Below are positions 43,794 through 53,827 of a DNA stretch of 64,000 nucleotides, in pieces; position 1 is the first letter of the stretch; each line of letters opens with the position of its first letter. Made by a program: the position numbers and the translations under genes. The notes under the pieces were generated by a model. The model worked only from the letters and a program-made list of their open reading frames with translations, ran no database searches and was not told the origin of the DNA. The stretch is taken from positions 5,024 through 69,023 of the forward strand of contig CALKRW010000021.1 in NCBI GenBank assembly GCA_937989585.1, in the 5' to 3' direction. The stretch comes from an uncultured Porphyromonadaceae bacterium (GTDB lineage Bacteria; Bacteroidota; Bacteroidia; Bacteroidales; Muribaculaceae).

Positions 43794-46247
43794 TCAAATA
43801 CGTACTTTTGCACAGAGAGTACGGCCTCCGAATCGTGCGGTCAGAATATAGAATCCGGAATTGAGACGCAGGGCCGATGTGTTGCTTGCAGAGGAAACAA
43901 GACGGCCTGTCAGGTCATGTGCCTCGAGCGTTTCGGCCACGAAAGGCAGCGTGACGGTTCCGTCAGCGAGTGTAAAGGGAAGATAATCGGATGAGGTATC
44001 GGCAGAGATATTGCCGACACCGGATTCAAACTTATCGTAGACGGCACGCAGGGACTTGACCTCTATATGGTATGTTCCCTTCTCCTTTAGGGAGAAACGC
44101 AGCGAGTTGAAGTTAAAGGGATATGACGAGGCTGAATTGACGTCGCAGATTTCGCCGAGCGGAACGTTGACAACATTATCCTTTCCGGTCTCGAGAGCGG
44201 GAAGCGTGGTCTTTTCGTTGTATGCGCGTCCGGGAAGTCTGGTCGACAGGGTTACTTCGCCGAGGGCAACCTCTCCGGGATTGATTACGAACTCAAGTGC
44301 ATCGGGCAGACCCCAGACCTGAATCAGGCGTGATGCGGTAATCTGCGGAGCGCGTGTCGAGGTGACCTTGAAATCGAGAGAGAATCCGCCGTTCTCGCCC
44401 AGAGCGGTGAATTTCTGCCCGCTGACCGAAGCCTTACCTATGGTCCAGAGCGAGGCGTCAGCTACGCCGGGAACGATGTCGGCCTTCGACGATGGAGGAC
44501 ACTGTGCTATGACCTTGACCGACACGCTGCCGGCATTAGCCGTACCCGTAACAGTAGCCTCACCGTTTGCAACTCCAGTCACACGACCTTCGGAATCGAC
44601 TGTGACAGCCGCGGGGTTGTCGCTGGTCCACGAATATGCACGGGCGGCAACGGGCATGCGTTTGTCACCTACCTGCGCCTCGAGTTCTATCGGCCATGAA
44701 TGATACTGGTCGGTGACTATCTCGCTGACGACAGCCTCGGCGACAGATGAATTGTCGACAGTGACCGCTATTGTCGCGTTCATGTCGCCGAGAGTAGCCG
44801 TAAGTGCGTGGCAACCTTCGCCGCTTACGAGCAGAGTCTCGCCCTCGGTGGTGCCAAGAGCGGCATCAGTGCTGAGCGCAAAACCACGTACATTGGTGTC
44901 TACAAGTTGTCCGTAACGGTTGTAACCGTAAATCACAGGGGTGTAACTTGCATAGAGGGGAAGTCTTGCGACAGGGTCGGCAAAACGTATCGAGACGACC
45001 TCAGCATCGGCCGGAGCCTTGAGCGTGAGGAACAGAGCATTGCCTACGGCTCGTTCGGCACCGTCGCGCAGAGTGTTGACAACTCCGTGCGCGGCAGACC
45101 ACATCTCGGTCGAGCCGCCTCCATCCAGATCCAGGGCATCCCAGCATCCCAGAAAACGCATGACGTCGGCGCCTTCAAAATATGTGACACCACTTGTGCC
45201 TGGGGAGCCCGCATCGACACTGCACATCACCATATGACGGCGCTCGCGGTCATAGCCTACCATCGAGCGCGAGTAACGTGCTGTCGGAGTGTTGATCCAG
45301 CGGATAGCCTCGGTTGTTGTAACGTTCTCCTTGAGGATGCGCACATCGCCGCCGACAACGTCAGTTATGGCCGGCTTGACATTGAAGGCGGGAAGCTGGC
45401 ATACAATCTTCATCTTCACTATGTCGCCCTTGCGTATGCCGTCAATAAATTCATTGGCGTAGTTAGGCCCGCATGAGATTACGATGCCATCCTCTGGAAT
45501 TGCCGAGCATCCTCCCTGGCGCCAGTCGGTCTCGGCCACGAACTTCACAGACTTGTTGATGGCCCATTCCGCTCCGGGAGCGAGACGCAGGGTTATTTCC
45601 CTTCCGTCCTGACCGGTCGAGGTATATTTGCCGGCATAATGGTTATAGATTACCATCTCCTCGCCACGGCGGGGATAGTTTACGGCTGCGGCATCGACCA
45701 CCGTCGATCCGTCATTGTTAAGCAGACGGTACTTCAGGTCGGTGCAGTCTATGTACCAGTTGTCGTCGGCGATTACAAGACAGTTCTCACGCGAGCCCTT
45801 GTCGATGATGTCGGGAGCGGCGAGTTTGCGGTCAATCATGCAGGTCACGTTAGGGTAACCGAGTATGGCGTTGCCGAACTCATGTCCTCCGGCGAATGAC
45901 GAGGTTATGAAGAAGTCTCCGTTGATGCCCGCTATCACCTGTCTGTCGGCAGTGGTGTGACGTGCGGCCATCGACGACACGGTCTCGGCTGTATTGCACG
46001 AGTCGCGGCCGATGATCACCTGAGGGACGACATCGGTCGCTGTCTGACGGTCGTATGTAGTTACCGCGGCATTGAAGGCGCGGTCTGCGGCTGTAAAACG
46101 CAGCACCGACTGGGTTACACCCGGTGCAATATAGTAGTGACGTATTGTGTCGACGTTAAACACAGTACCCTGTAGGTCGACCGTTGTGCGTGCCGTCGAA
46201 GTCATGGCGGCTCCGAAAGCAATTGCTGCGAATAAAAGTTTTTTCAT
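43794..46247 (-). CDS. Secreted phosphodiester glycosidase (NAGPA-like) with Ig-like domain and T9SS-like tail
   Basis: Protein of 817 residues. Signal peptide at about 1-19. The NAGPA/DUF2233 domain spans about 90-410, with AGINGDFF and DALDLDGGGSTEMW as its hallmark motifs. A Big_2-type Ig-like module follows (YSWTSDNPAAVTVDSEGRVTG). The final about 75 residues (AETLEAHDLTGRLVSS...LRLNSGFYILTARFGGRTLCAKVRI in part) resemble a type A T9SS C-terminal sorting domain. Human NAGPA uncovers mannose 6-phosphate; bacterial members probably cleave phosphodiester-linked sugars. Substrate unknown. Confidence 0.83.
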   Translation of the reverse strand: MKKLLFAAIAFGAAMTSTARTTVDLQGTVFNVDTIRHYYIAPGVTQSVLRFTAADRAFNAAVTTYDRQTATDVVPQVIIGRDSCNTAETVSSMAARHTTADRQVIAGINGDFFITSSFAGGHEFGNAILGYPNVTCMIDRKLAAPDIIDKGSRENCLVIADDNWYIDCTDLKYRLLNNDGSTVVDAAAVNYPRRGEEMVIYNHYAGKYTSTGQDGREITLRLAPGAEWAINKSVKFVAETDWRQGGCSAIPEDGIVISCGPNYANEFIDGIRKGDIVKMKIVCQLPAFNVKPAITDVVGGDVRILKENVTTTEAIRWINTPTARYSRSMVGYDRERRHMVMCSVDAGSPGTSGVTYFEGADVMRFLGCWDALDLDGGGSTEMWSAAHGVVNTLRDGAERAVGNALFLTLKAPADAEVVSIRFADPVARLPLYASYTPVIYGYNRYGQLVDTNVRGFALSTDAALGTTEGETLLVSGEGCHALTATLGDMNATIAVTVDNSSVAEAVVSEIVTDQYHSWPIELEAQVGDKRMPVAARAYSWTSDNPAAVTVDSEGRVTGVANGEATVTGTANAGSVSVKVIAQCPPSSKADIVPGVADASLWTIGKASVSGQKFTALGENGGFSLDFKVTSTRAPQITASRLIQVWGLPDALEFVINPGEVALGEVTLSTRLPGRAYNEKTTLPALETGKDNVVNVPLGEICDVNSASSYPFNFNSLRFSLKEKGTYHIEVKSLRAVYDKFESGVGNISADTSSDYLPFTLADGTVTLPFVAETLEAHDLTGRLVSSASNTSALRLNSGFYILTARFGGRTLCAKVRI

Positions 46248-46295
46248 GATTGTAAAAGTGTCGTAATTTAAGGTTTGTCATTATTGCCTCTGTCT

Positions 46296-46348
46296 TTCAG
46301 CGGCGCTGTCCGGAAAGGGATTATCCTGTACGGGACAGCGCCGCTGAA
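46296..46348. other. Long GC-rich hairpin between yidC and the glycosidase gene
   Basis: TTCAGCGGCGCTGTCC (46296-46311) is perfectly complementary to GGACAGCGCCGCTGAA (46333-46348) across a 21-nt loop, a 16-bp stem. No T-tract follows on either strand. It lies 22 nt downstream of the yidC stop and may terminate transcription with help or protect the yidC mRNA 3' end. Confidence 0.6.
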
Positions 46349-46370
46349 GTAAGACCAGGGCCGAAATATA

Positions 46371-48461
46371 TTAGCGGCGACGCTGTCCGGCACGCTGTTT
46401 GGCCTGCTCGCGCATCATTGCCTCCTGTTTCTTCTGGGCAGCCTCGAGACGTGCCATGAAACCCGATTTCTTTTTAGGTTTCTTTGCGTTGGCCGCCATC
46501 TGGGCGCGCACCTTATCCTCGTCGACTACACGACGGAAGATATAGGTCTGGATGATTGTGATCAGCAGCGACAGGAAGTAGTAGTAACTCAGGCCCGAAG
46601 CATAGTCGTTGAAAAAGAAGAGGAACATCACGGGCATGAGGTACATCATCCACTTCATGCCGGGCATTGACGAGCCTCCGGGCTGGTTCTGCATGTTTAT
46701 GCGTGTGTATATGACGTTGACTACAGTCATCAACAGACAGAATAGAGAGACATGGTTGCCGTAGAAGGGTATCGTGAACGGCAGGGTGAAGATGGTGTCA
46801 GGAGCCGAAAGGTCGTGTGCCCAGAGGAACGACTGCCCGCGCAGTTCGATTGCCGAGGGGAAGAACCAGAACATGGCGATGAGCACAGGCATCTGCAGAA
46901 GCATGGGAAGACAGCCGGAGAAAGGCGATGCGCCGGCCTTCGAGTAGAGTTTCATTGTCTCCTGCTGACGCTTCATGGCGTTCTCGTTGCCGGGATATTT
47001 CTCGTTGATTTCCTTGATTTCCGGCTGTAGCACGCGCATGCGCGCCTGCGACATGTAACTCTTGTACGTGAAGGGGAAGATTATTATCTTGATGAAGATT
47101 GTCAGCAGCAGGATGATGATACCGTAGTTGCCGATAGGCTCGAGCAGGTTGAACACGGGCACGATCACCCATGTGTTGATCCAGCGGAATATGCCCCAGC
47201 CGAGAGGGATGAGCCGTGTCAGTTCGAGGTCACTGTCAGGCGACACCTTGTCATCGAGCGACGAGAGAATCGAGTATTCGTTGGGGCCGAAGTAGAAGTC
47301 GAAGCCGGGACCGTTTGCCGCGGACGAGTTGTAGTCGATCTGGGCGCTCATGGACATGTCCTTGAGATAGTCGGGAGAATCCTTCAGGTCCTTGCTCACG
47401 AGTTTGGGGTTGGCGAAGTTGCCGCGGGCTATGATTACCGACGAGAAGAACTGGTTCTTGAAGGCAACCCACTTTACATTGCCCTTCACGTCTTCCTCGT
47501 CGTCACTGTTGGCGTCAAGGTCGTCGGGGGATTCGTCAATAAGTTTATAATAGACGGCGGATTTCTGTTGCTCGAAGGTGCGGCCCTTCTCGTTGCGGGC
47601 CATTTTCAGTCGCCAGTCGAAGGTGATGTTTCGGCGCGTGGAGGGCACGACGCTTGAGAAGTTGGACTGGACGATATCCATCTTGACGATGTACTCGCCG
47701 GGCACGACCGTATACTTTATTCCAAACCATGTGCCGGTCTTGGGGTCGACGGTGCATTTCATCAGCACGGTGTTCCTGTCGGGCTGCTCAAGATCGAAGA
47801 CCAGGTCCTGGGTCCTGATGCGGTTCTTGTCTGTCTGTAACGTGAAGCCGTATTCGGCGGTGTTCCTGTTGAACATGCATATGTCGGTAGGCGTCTCTGT
47901 GGTCTCGGTCTTGTAGTCGTTGAGGACAACCTGGGAGATACGGCCTCCGTCACTGTTGAACGTGACTTTCATCTTGCCGTTGTCGACAGTCACGGTCTTG
48001 CCTACACGCCCTGTCTTATAGACGGCGAGAGGCCCGAGGTTGCGCACGTTCTCAAGATGAACATTGATGGCGCCGATGGCGTTCGCACGTTCTCCGTCAC
48101 TCATCACAGCGGTGTCATTGCTGAAGATAGCAGCCACATCATAGGCCTTCGTGCCTACGGTCACTGTACCCGAAAGATTGCTCAGCGAGTCGGCGCTGAG
48201 TTCGAGTCCGTTCTCGCTCAGGTGTTTCACTCCGCCGTCCATGGCAATGCCTTTGGCAGCGACAAGGTCGTTCAGAGACTTGCGAAGTTCGACGGCAGGG
48301 TCAGCGCCGGGGGCGCTGGCGGAAGCGGCGGCTTCTTTTTTATTATCAGCCGCCTGTTCTGTCTGCTGTTGTACCTGCTGTTCGGCATCGCGGTTGCAGT
48401 ACATGAAACCGAATAGGATGAGGCCCATCAGTAGGAGGCCCGTAAGAGTGTTTTTGTCCAT
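46371..48461 (-). CDS. yidC: Membrane protein insertase YidC
   Basis: Inner-membrane insertase of 696 residues, long for the family. An N-terminal anchor helix (TLTGLLLMGLILFGFMY) is followed by a low-complexity Gln/Ala linker, a large periplasmic beta domain (about 100-430) and the conserved core of five helices (about 450-650): FPFTYKSYMSQARMRVLQPEIKEI, GASPFSGCLPMLLQMPVLIAMF, and a late YYYFLSLLITIIQTYIFRR. The tail is strongly basic (KKPKKKSGF...QRAGQRRR), suited to ribosome contact. It follows pyrG by 105 nt, an order usual in Bacteroidales. Confidence 0.97.
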   Translation of the reverse strand: MDKNTLTGLLLMGLILFGFMYCNRDAEQQVQQQTEQAADNKKEAAASASAPGADPAVELRKSLNDLVAAKGIAMDGGVKHLSENGLELSADSLSNLSGTVTVGTKAYDVAAIFSNDTAVMSDGERANAIGAINVHLENVRNLGPLAVYKTGRVGKTVTVDNGKMKVTFNSDGGRISQVVLNDYKTETTETPTDICMFNRNTAEYGFTLQTDKNRIRTQDLVFDLEQPDRNTVLMKCTVDPKTGTWFGIKYTVVPGEYIVKMDIVQSNFSSVVPSTRRNITFDWRLKMARNEKGRTFEQQKSAVYYKLIDESPDDLDANSDDEEDVKGNVKWVAFKNQFFSSVIIARGNFANPKLVSKDLKDSPDYLKDMSMSAQIDYNSSAANGPGFDFYFGPNEYSILSSLDDKVSPDSDLELTRLIPLGWGIFRWINTWVIVPVFNLLEPIGNYGIIILLLTIFIKIIIFPFTYKSYMSQARMRVLQPEIKEINEKYPGNENAMKRQQETMKLYSKAGASPFSGCLPMLLQMPVLIAMFWFFPSAIELRGQSFLWAHDLSAPDTIFTLPFTIPFYGNHVSLFCLLMTVVNVIYTRINMQNQPGGSSMPGMKWMMYLMPVMFLFFFNDYASGLSYYYFLSLLITIIQTYIFRRVVDEDKVRAQMAANAKKPKKKSGFMARLEAAQKKQEAMMREQAKQRAGQRRR

Positions 48462-48566
48462 TTATCTGTTTTTACGTTTTTGGCGTTTTACTTCGGGGAG
48501 GGATATTTGTCTTACCTATTTAATAATGATATCAGTCTTTGGCACCGGTAGCGGACATGTTTTCCG

Positions 48567-50198
48567 TCATTCGTGCGCGGAAGCGCCCCGGCGTTCGTTA
48601 CCGTATTCTATGGCCGCACGGACAAACGACAGAAAGATTGGGTTGGGGTGAAGCACCGTAGACGAGTATTCCGGGTGATACTGGGTTCCGATGTACCAGC
48701 GCCTGGACGGAATCTCGACCACCTCGGCAAGATGAATCTGGGGATTCTCGCCTACACATTCCATGCCCGCCTCAGCGAAGCGCGTGCGATAGGCGTCGTT
48801 AAACTCGAAGCGGTGACGGTGGCGCTCGCTGATTTCAGTATTGCCGTATGCCTCGGCCACCTTCGATCCCTTGCGCAACACGCAGTCGTAGGCTCCCAGA
48901 CGCATCGTGCCGCCCTTGGCGGTTATCGACTTCTGTTCCTCCATGAGGTCTATTACATTGTCGGGCGTACTGGGATTGAACTCTGTGGAATTTGCCTCAT
49001 GCAGCCCAAGGACGTTCCTGGCGAACTCAATGACCATGCACTGCATGCCGAGACATATGCCGAACGTGGGGACATCATGCTCGCGACACCAGCGCAGGGC
49101 GATGAACTTGCCCTCGATGCCACGCTGGCCGAAGCCGGGGGCCACTATCACGCCGTCCATGTCCTTCAGCAGTTCGTGGACATTCGCTTCGGTGACTTTC
49201 TCCGAGTGGATGCTGACGAGGCGCAGTCTGCGGTCATTGTATGTGGCGGCCTGGAACAGGGCCTCGTCAATCGACTTATAGGCGTCCTGAAGTTCGACGT
49301 ATTTTCCGACAAGGCCGATGGTGACAGTCTCGGTGGCTGATTCCATACGGTGCAGGAAATCCATCCACGGCTTCATATGTGGCTCGCTGTCAAGCGGTTC
49401 GCCGGTTTTCTCCAGGACTATGCGGTCGAGTCCCTGCTCATGCATTGTCACCGGCACGCGGTATATCGACGGCTGGTCGGGACTCTGAATGACAGCATCC
49501 GGAGAAACGTTGCAGAACAGCGCTATCTTGCGCCGCATGGCCTGGTCGATGTGGTGTTCGGTACGCAGGACGAGTATGTCGGGCTGAATTCCGAGTTCCT
49601 GCAGTTTCTTCACAGAGTGCTGCGTGGGCTTGGTCTTGAGTTCCTTGGCGGCGGCGATGTATGGCACATAGGTGAGATGGATGCACAGCGAGTCACGGCC
49701 GAGTTCCCAGCGCAACTGACGCACGGCCTCCAGGAATGGCAGCGACTCGATATCGCCGACGACTCCGCCGATTTCAGTAATCACAAAATCGTATTCGCCC
49801 GTACGTCCCAGCGCCATGACGCTGCGCTTGATTTCGTCTGTTATGTGTGGCACTATCTGCACTGTCTTGCCCAGATACTCGCCCTGGCGTTCCTTGTTTA
49901 TGACGCTTTGATAGATTCGTCCGGTGGTCACATTGTTTGCACGCGACGTACGGATATCGGTGAAACGTTCGTAGTGTCCCAGGTCGAGGTCAGCCTCATG
50001 GCCGTCTGCCGTAACGTAGCACTCGCCGTGCTCGTACGGATTGAGCGTTCCGGGATCGATGTTTATGTACGGGTCGAATTTCTGAATGGTGACCCTGAAG
50101 CCTCGGGCCTTGAGCAGGCACGCGAGCGATGACGAGATGATACCCTTACCTAATGAGGACACTACGCCTCCGGTTACGAAAATGTACTTGGTATTCAC
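48567..50198 (-). CDS. pyrG: CTP synthase PyrG
   Basis: Amidoligase of 543 residues converting UTP, ATP and glutamine to CTP. The start is GTG at 50198, giving the standard MNTKYIFVTGGVVSSLGKGI; an ATG at 50267 would add 23 unrelated residues and cross the promoter area. The synthase domain has KFDPYINIDPGTLNPYEHGE. The class I glutaminase domain has the nucleophile Cys in FGICLGMQCMV and the His-Glu pair in HPEYSS. It is first in a unit with yidC. Confidence 0.98.
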   Translation of the reverse strand: MNTKYIFVTGGVVSSLGKGIISSSLACLLKARGFRVTIQKFDPYINIDPGTLNPYEHGECYVTADGHEADLDLGHYERFTDIRTSRANNVTTGRIYQSVINKERQGEYLGKTVQIVPHITDEIKRSVMALGRTGEYDFVITEIGGVVGDIESLPFLEAVRQLRWELGRDSLCIHLTYVPYIAAAKELKTKPTQHSVKKLQELGIQPDILVLRTEHHIDQAMRRKIALFCNVSPDAVIQSPDQPSIYRVPVTMHEQGLDRIVLEKTGEPLDSEPHMKPWMDFLHRMESATETVTIGLVGKYVELQDAYKSIDEALFQAATYNDRRLRLVSIHSEKVTEANVHELLKDMDGVIVAPGFGQRGIEGKFIALRWCREHDVPTFGICLGMQCMVIEFARNVLGLHEANSTEFNPSTPDNVIDLMEEQKSITAKGGTMRLGAYDCVLRKGSKVAEAYGNTEISERHRHRFEFNDAYRTRFAEAGMECVGENPQIHLAEVVEIPSRRWYIGTQYHPEYSSTVLHPNPIFLSFVRAAIEYGNERRGASAHE

Positions 50199-50281
50199 AG
50201 TTCCAGTTGTTAGACAGTGCAAGTTAATATGAAATGACGGCCCGTGTGTCAGGTGCGTTTCCGCCACACCGAACCAAGTTG

Positions 50282-50289
50282 CAAAGTTA
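50282..50289 (-). promoter_or_regulatory. -7 element of pyrG
   Basis: TAACTTTG on the minus strand (50289-50282), about 85 nt before the pyrG start. A clear -33 TTTG is not seen. Confidence 0.5.
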
Positions 50290-50373
50290 GTGCCTTTTTC
50301 GCAATTTAAGAAGTTCGCGCGTGAAAATTTCCTAAACTTATTGTTCTGTTGTCTTTTATCGCGATTTTTTTGC

Positions 50374-50381
50374 TAACTTTG
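50374..50381 (+). promoter_or_regulatory. -7 element of the C69 dipeptidase gene
   Basis: TAACTTTG at 50374-50381, about 75 nt before the chosen ATG. The upstream element is not clear. Confidence 0.5.
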
Positions 50382-50459
50382 CGATTTGGTAACCGATCCT
50401 GCGCCTTTCGCGAGGCGTCTTCTCCAATCCGTCACTTTTCTAAAAAACCGATTTTTCTT

Positions 50460-52163
50460 ATGATTATCAATATCAAGACTGTTTGCGTCCTGGCAGTGTC
50501 CGCCGTCATGGCCACGCCTTACGCCGATGCCTGTACTTCGCTTATGGCCACCCACGGGGCGACACGCGACGGGAGTTCCATGGTGACTTACGCCGCCGAC
50601 TCGCACGTGCTTTACGGCGAATTATATAACCAGCCGGCCGCCGACCATCCCGCCGGAGCCAAGCGCCCGGTCAAGGAGTGGGACACCGGCAGGTATCTCG
50701 GCGAGATCGACGAGGTGCCCCACACCTACGCCACCATCGGCAACATGAACGAGCACGGCCTGACCATAGCCGAAAGCACCTGGGGCGGACGCGCCGAACT
50801 CCAGGGCTCAGGCATGATCGACTACGGATCGCTCATCTACATAACCCTGCAGCGTGCAAAGACCGCACGCGAGGCAATCTCGGTGATGACCTCGCTTGTC
50901 GACAAGTACGGTTACGCCTCGTCGGGCGAGTCGTTCTCCATAGCCGACCCCGGCGAGGTCTGGATCATGGAACTCATCGGCAAGGGCAAGGATGACCCCG
51001 GCGCCGTATGGGTGGCACGCCGTGTTCCCGACGGATACATCTCGGGCCACGCCAACCACTCGCGCATACACACATTCCCCCTCAGGGACAAGGAGACACT
51101 CTACTCGAGGGACGTCATCAAGTTCGCCCGCAAGATGGGCTACTTCGACGGCCGCGACGAGGACTTTGACTTCTCACGCGCCTACGCCGTCTACGACATG
51201 GGCGCGCTGCGCGGCTGCGACGCCCGCGTGTGGTCATACTTCAACCGTTTCGCGCCCCAGGGGTCGATGGACGCCCACCTGCCATGGGCAATGCGTGGCG
51301 AAGGCGAGCCGATGCCACTGTGGGTCGAACCCGCAAAGAAACTCACGGCCCAGGACCTCAAGGACATGATGCGCGACCACTTCGACGGCACACCCATGGA
51401 CATGCACAACGATGTCGGCGCCGGCCCCTTCAAGGTACCCTACCGCTGGCGTCCCATGAGTTTCACCGTCGATTCGGTAGAGTACACCCACGAGCGCGCG
51501 ATAGCCACCCAGCAGACCGGCTTCTCTTTCGTGGCCGACATGAACCGCTCGCGCCATGACGCCATGAAGGGCATCCTCTGGTTCGGAGTCGACGACGCTA
51601 ACACCTGCGTCTACGTACCCGTATTCAACTCCACTCCCGAGCCTCCCTACGAACTTCGTCCCGGCAACGGCGACATGCTCACCCTGTCATGGGACGCCAT
51701 GTTCTGGGTAAACAACTATGTGGCAAACCAGGCATACAACCGCTACAGCAAGATGATTCCCGACATCCGCCGCGTTCAGTCGGGTCTCGAGACCGCAATG
51801 ACCGAGGCCGTGGCAAAGGCAGGTGAGGAAGTCGCCTCCATGGACTACGACAGCGCACGCGCACACCTCGCCGGACTCACCAACCGGTGGACCTCGAAGG
51901 CCACAAAGGACTACAAGGCCCTCGGCGACATGCTCCTAGTCAAATATCTCGACGGCAACGTCAAGAGACAGAATCCCGACGGCACTTTCGCCCGCACTCC
52001 CGAAGGCATGGCCGTATCGCCCGAATTCGGCGGCTATGACGACCCCCGTTATTTCGAGAACATCGTCCGCGAGACCGGCGACCACTTCCGCGTCACCGAC
52101 TGCTCGAAAGCCGGCGTAAACCCCAAGTCGAAACTGAACAAACCAGCCGTCGCCGGCCACTGA
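50460..52163 (+). CDS. C69 family dipeptidase (Ntn hydrolase)
   Basis: Exported peptidase of 567 residues. A signal peptide ends at ATPYADA and the next residue is Cys25 in ACTSLM, which would become the N-terminal nucleophile after cleavage, as in PepD/C69 dipeptidases. The GATRDGSSMVTYAADSH and NEHGLTIAESTWGGR blocks fit the family. The frame is open upstream to 50349 but that part spans the promoter, so ATG 50460 is chosen. The next gene begins 5 nt after the stop, so they are co-transcribed. Confidence 0.92.
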   Translation: MIINIKTVCVLAVSAVMATPYADACTSLMATHGATRDGSSMVTYAADSHVLYGELYNQPAADHPAGAKRPVKEWDTGRYLGEIDEVPHTYATIGNMNEHGLTIAESTWGGRAELQGSGMIDYGSLIYITLQRAKTAREAISVMTSLVDKYGYASSGESFSIADPGEVWIMELIGKGKDDPGAVWVARRVPDGYISGHANHSRIHTFPLRDKETLYSRDVIKFARKMGYFDGRDEDFDFSRAYAVYDMGALRGCDARVWSYFNRFAPQGSMDAHLPWAMRGEGEPMPLWVEPAKKLTAQDLKDMMRDHFDGTPMDMHNDVGAGPFKVPYRWRPMSFTVDSVEYTHERAIATQQTGFSFVADMNRSRHDAMKGILWFGVDDANTCVYVPVFNSTPEPPYELRPGNGDMLTLSWDAMFWVNNYVANQAYNRYSKMIPDIRRVQSGLETAMTEAVAKAGEEVASMDYDSARAHLAGLTNRWTSKATKDYKALGDMLLVKYLDGNVKRQNPDGTFARTPEGMAVSPEFGGYDDPRYFENIVRETGDHFRVTDCSKAGVNPKSKLNKPAVAGH

Positions 52164-52167
52164 TGAA

Positions 52168-53247
52168 ATGACAGAAAACGTTCACGACAACAAGCCTTCC
52201 GCCACGAAGCGCATTCTCGGATATCTGCTGAAGTACGGTGTCCCCCTCCTGGTCACCCTGCTGCTATGCGTCCTGCTGTTCCGCGACGTCGACTTCGACG
52301 AGATGGTCGCCATCATCCGCGACCAGTGCAACTTCTGGTGGATAGGACTCGCGCTGGTCATCAGCATATTCTCGCACATCTTCCGGGCCATGCGCTGGCG
52401 CATACAGTTGCGCGCCGTAGACGTCGACGCCCCGCTGTTCGCCCTTGTCCTGAGCATCTTCGGCACATATGCAGTCAATCTTGTGCTGCCACGCCTGGGC
52501 GAGGTCTGGCGCACGGGTTACATTGCGGGGCGCCAGGACGCCCCTTTCTCCAAGGTCTTCGGCTCGATGGTGGCCGACCGGCTTGCCGACACGGTGACAG
52601 TGCTGCTGCTCACCATCGTGACTTTCTTCCTTGCGGCGGGACAACTCGGCGACTACCTAAGCCAGAACTCCGAAGGCTATGAGAGGATGCTGAGTTCACT
52701 CACCTCGCCATGGCTGTGGGGAGTGATAGCCGCATGTGTCGCATTCGCGTGGTGGTTCCTCGCCCACAAGTCCTCGAACAAGGCCGTCCTGAGGATACAG
52801 GGATTCTTCAAAGGGCTCTGGGAAGGATTCGCGGCCATCGCCACCATGAAGGGTAAAGGCATGTGGCTCGTCCTCACCTTCTGCATATGGGGATGCTATT
52901 TCACCCAGCTCTATGTATGCTTCTACGCATTCGGCTTCACCGCCGACATTCTCTCGGAATACGGCATCCTAGCCGCCCTGGTCACCTTCGTGCTCTCTTC
53001 CATATCGATGGGAGTCCCCTCTAACGGAGGCATAGGTCCATGGCAGTGGTCGGTGATCTTCGCGCTCGGGCTCTACGGCCTCTCCAGAGAACCCGCAACC
53101 GCATTCGCCAACCTCGTGATGGGCGCGCAGACCCTCCTCCTGATTGTTCTGGGTGTCTTCACGTTCACCTGCATCGCCCTGGGCAAGAACCATCGCGGAA
53201 ACAGTCCCGGCTCACCCGGTACTACGCCCGGCTCCGTCAAAAAATAA
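52168..53247 (+). CDS. LPG-synthase transmembrane domain (UPF0104-like) protein
   Basis: Membrane protein of 359 residues with about eight helices and the family segment FRAMRWRIQL...GTYAVNLVLPRLGEVWRTGYI, followed by VADRLADT and the late SMGVPSNGGIGPWQW. It contains only the membrane (flippase-type) part of lysylphosphatidylglycerol synthases, without the aminoacyl-transferase domain. Lipid substrate unknown. Confidence 0.87.
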   Translation: MTENVHDNKPSATKRILGYLLKYGVPLLVTLLLCVLLFRDVDFDEMVAIIRDQCNFWWIGLALVISIFSHIFRAMRWRIQLRAVDVDAPLFALVLSIFGTYAVNLVLPRLGEVWRTGYIAGRQDAPFSKVFGSMVADRLADTVTVLLLTIVTFFLAAGQLGDYLSQNSEGYERMLSSLTSPWLWGVIAACVAFAWWFLAHKSSNKAVLRIQGFFKGLWEGFAAIATMKGKGMWLVLTFCIWGCYFTQLYVCFYAFGFTADILSEYGILAALVTFVLSSISMGVPSNGGIGPWQWSVIFALGLYGLSREPATAFANLVMGAQTLLLIVLGVFTFTCIALGKNHRGNSPGSPGTTPGSVKK

Positions 53248-53297
53248 AACAGTACTCCGGATTTCCGGAGCGTCATCGCAAAACAACCCGCCAAGCA

Positions 53298-53810
53298 TTG
53301 AAAAAGTTCCTTCTCATACTGATTCTTCTTGTAGGCACGGTATTCCCATCGTGTGTGCCAAACTACACCCTCAACGGATCATCCATCGACTACTCCATCT
53401 ACAAGACCGTATCCGTAGGCGAGTTCCCCATACGCGCCCCGCTCGTATACGCACCGCTCCAGCAGACTTTCGAGAACGAACTCCTCGACTACATAGCACG
53501 CAACACGCGCCTGCAGGTCGTGGACAACCCTGCCTCCGACCTCCGCATCGAGGGCGAGATAACCGGATACGCCCTGTCGCCCCAGGCCGTCAGCGAGGAC
53601 GCGTACGCCACGCAGACCCGACTCACCATCACCGTAAGGGTCAAGTACACCGACACCCGCAAGGAAGGCAACGACGTCGACCAGTCGTTCAGCGCATACC
53701 GACAGTTCGACGCGACCGAACTTCTCGTCGACGTACAGGAACAACTGTGTCAGGAAATATCCCGCGAACTCGTCGACCTTATATTCAACGCAACTCTCGG
53801 CAACTGGTAA
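53298..53810 (+). CDS. lptE: LPS assembly lipoprotein LptE
   Basis: Outer-membrane lipoprotein of 170 residues that acts as the plug of the LptD channel. Lipobox VFPSC near residue 19, then YTLNGSSIDYSIYKTVSVGEF and the ISRELVDLIFNATLGNW tail, as in Bacteroidetes LptE. The start is TTG at 53298, directly at the signal peptide (LKKFLLILILLVG); the upstream frame overlaps the previous gene. Neighbouring order LptE, TPR protein, SecG is normal for this group. Confidence 0.88.
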   Translation: MKKFLLILILLVGTVFPSCVPNYTLNGSSIDYSIYKTVSVGEFPIRAPLVYAPLQQTFENELLDYIARNTRLQVVDNPASDLRIEGEITGYALSPQAVSEDAYATQTRLTITVRVKYTDTRKEGNDVDQSFSAYRQFDATELLVDVQEQLCQEISRELVDLIFNATLGNW

Positions 53811-53827
53811 GCGACCCTGGAAAAACC

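Noticed and set aside
50199..50267. Upstream start adding 23 residues to PyrG
   Set aside because: The GTG at 50198 gives the canonical PyrG N terminus; the extension has no counterpart in the family.
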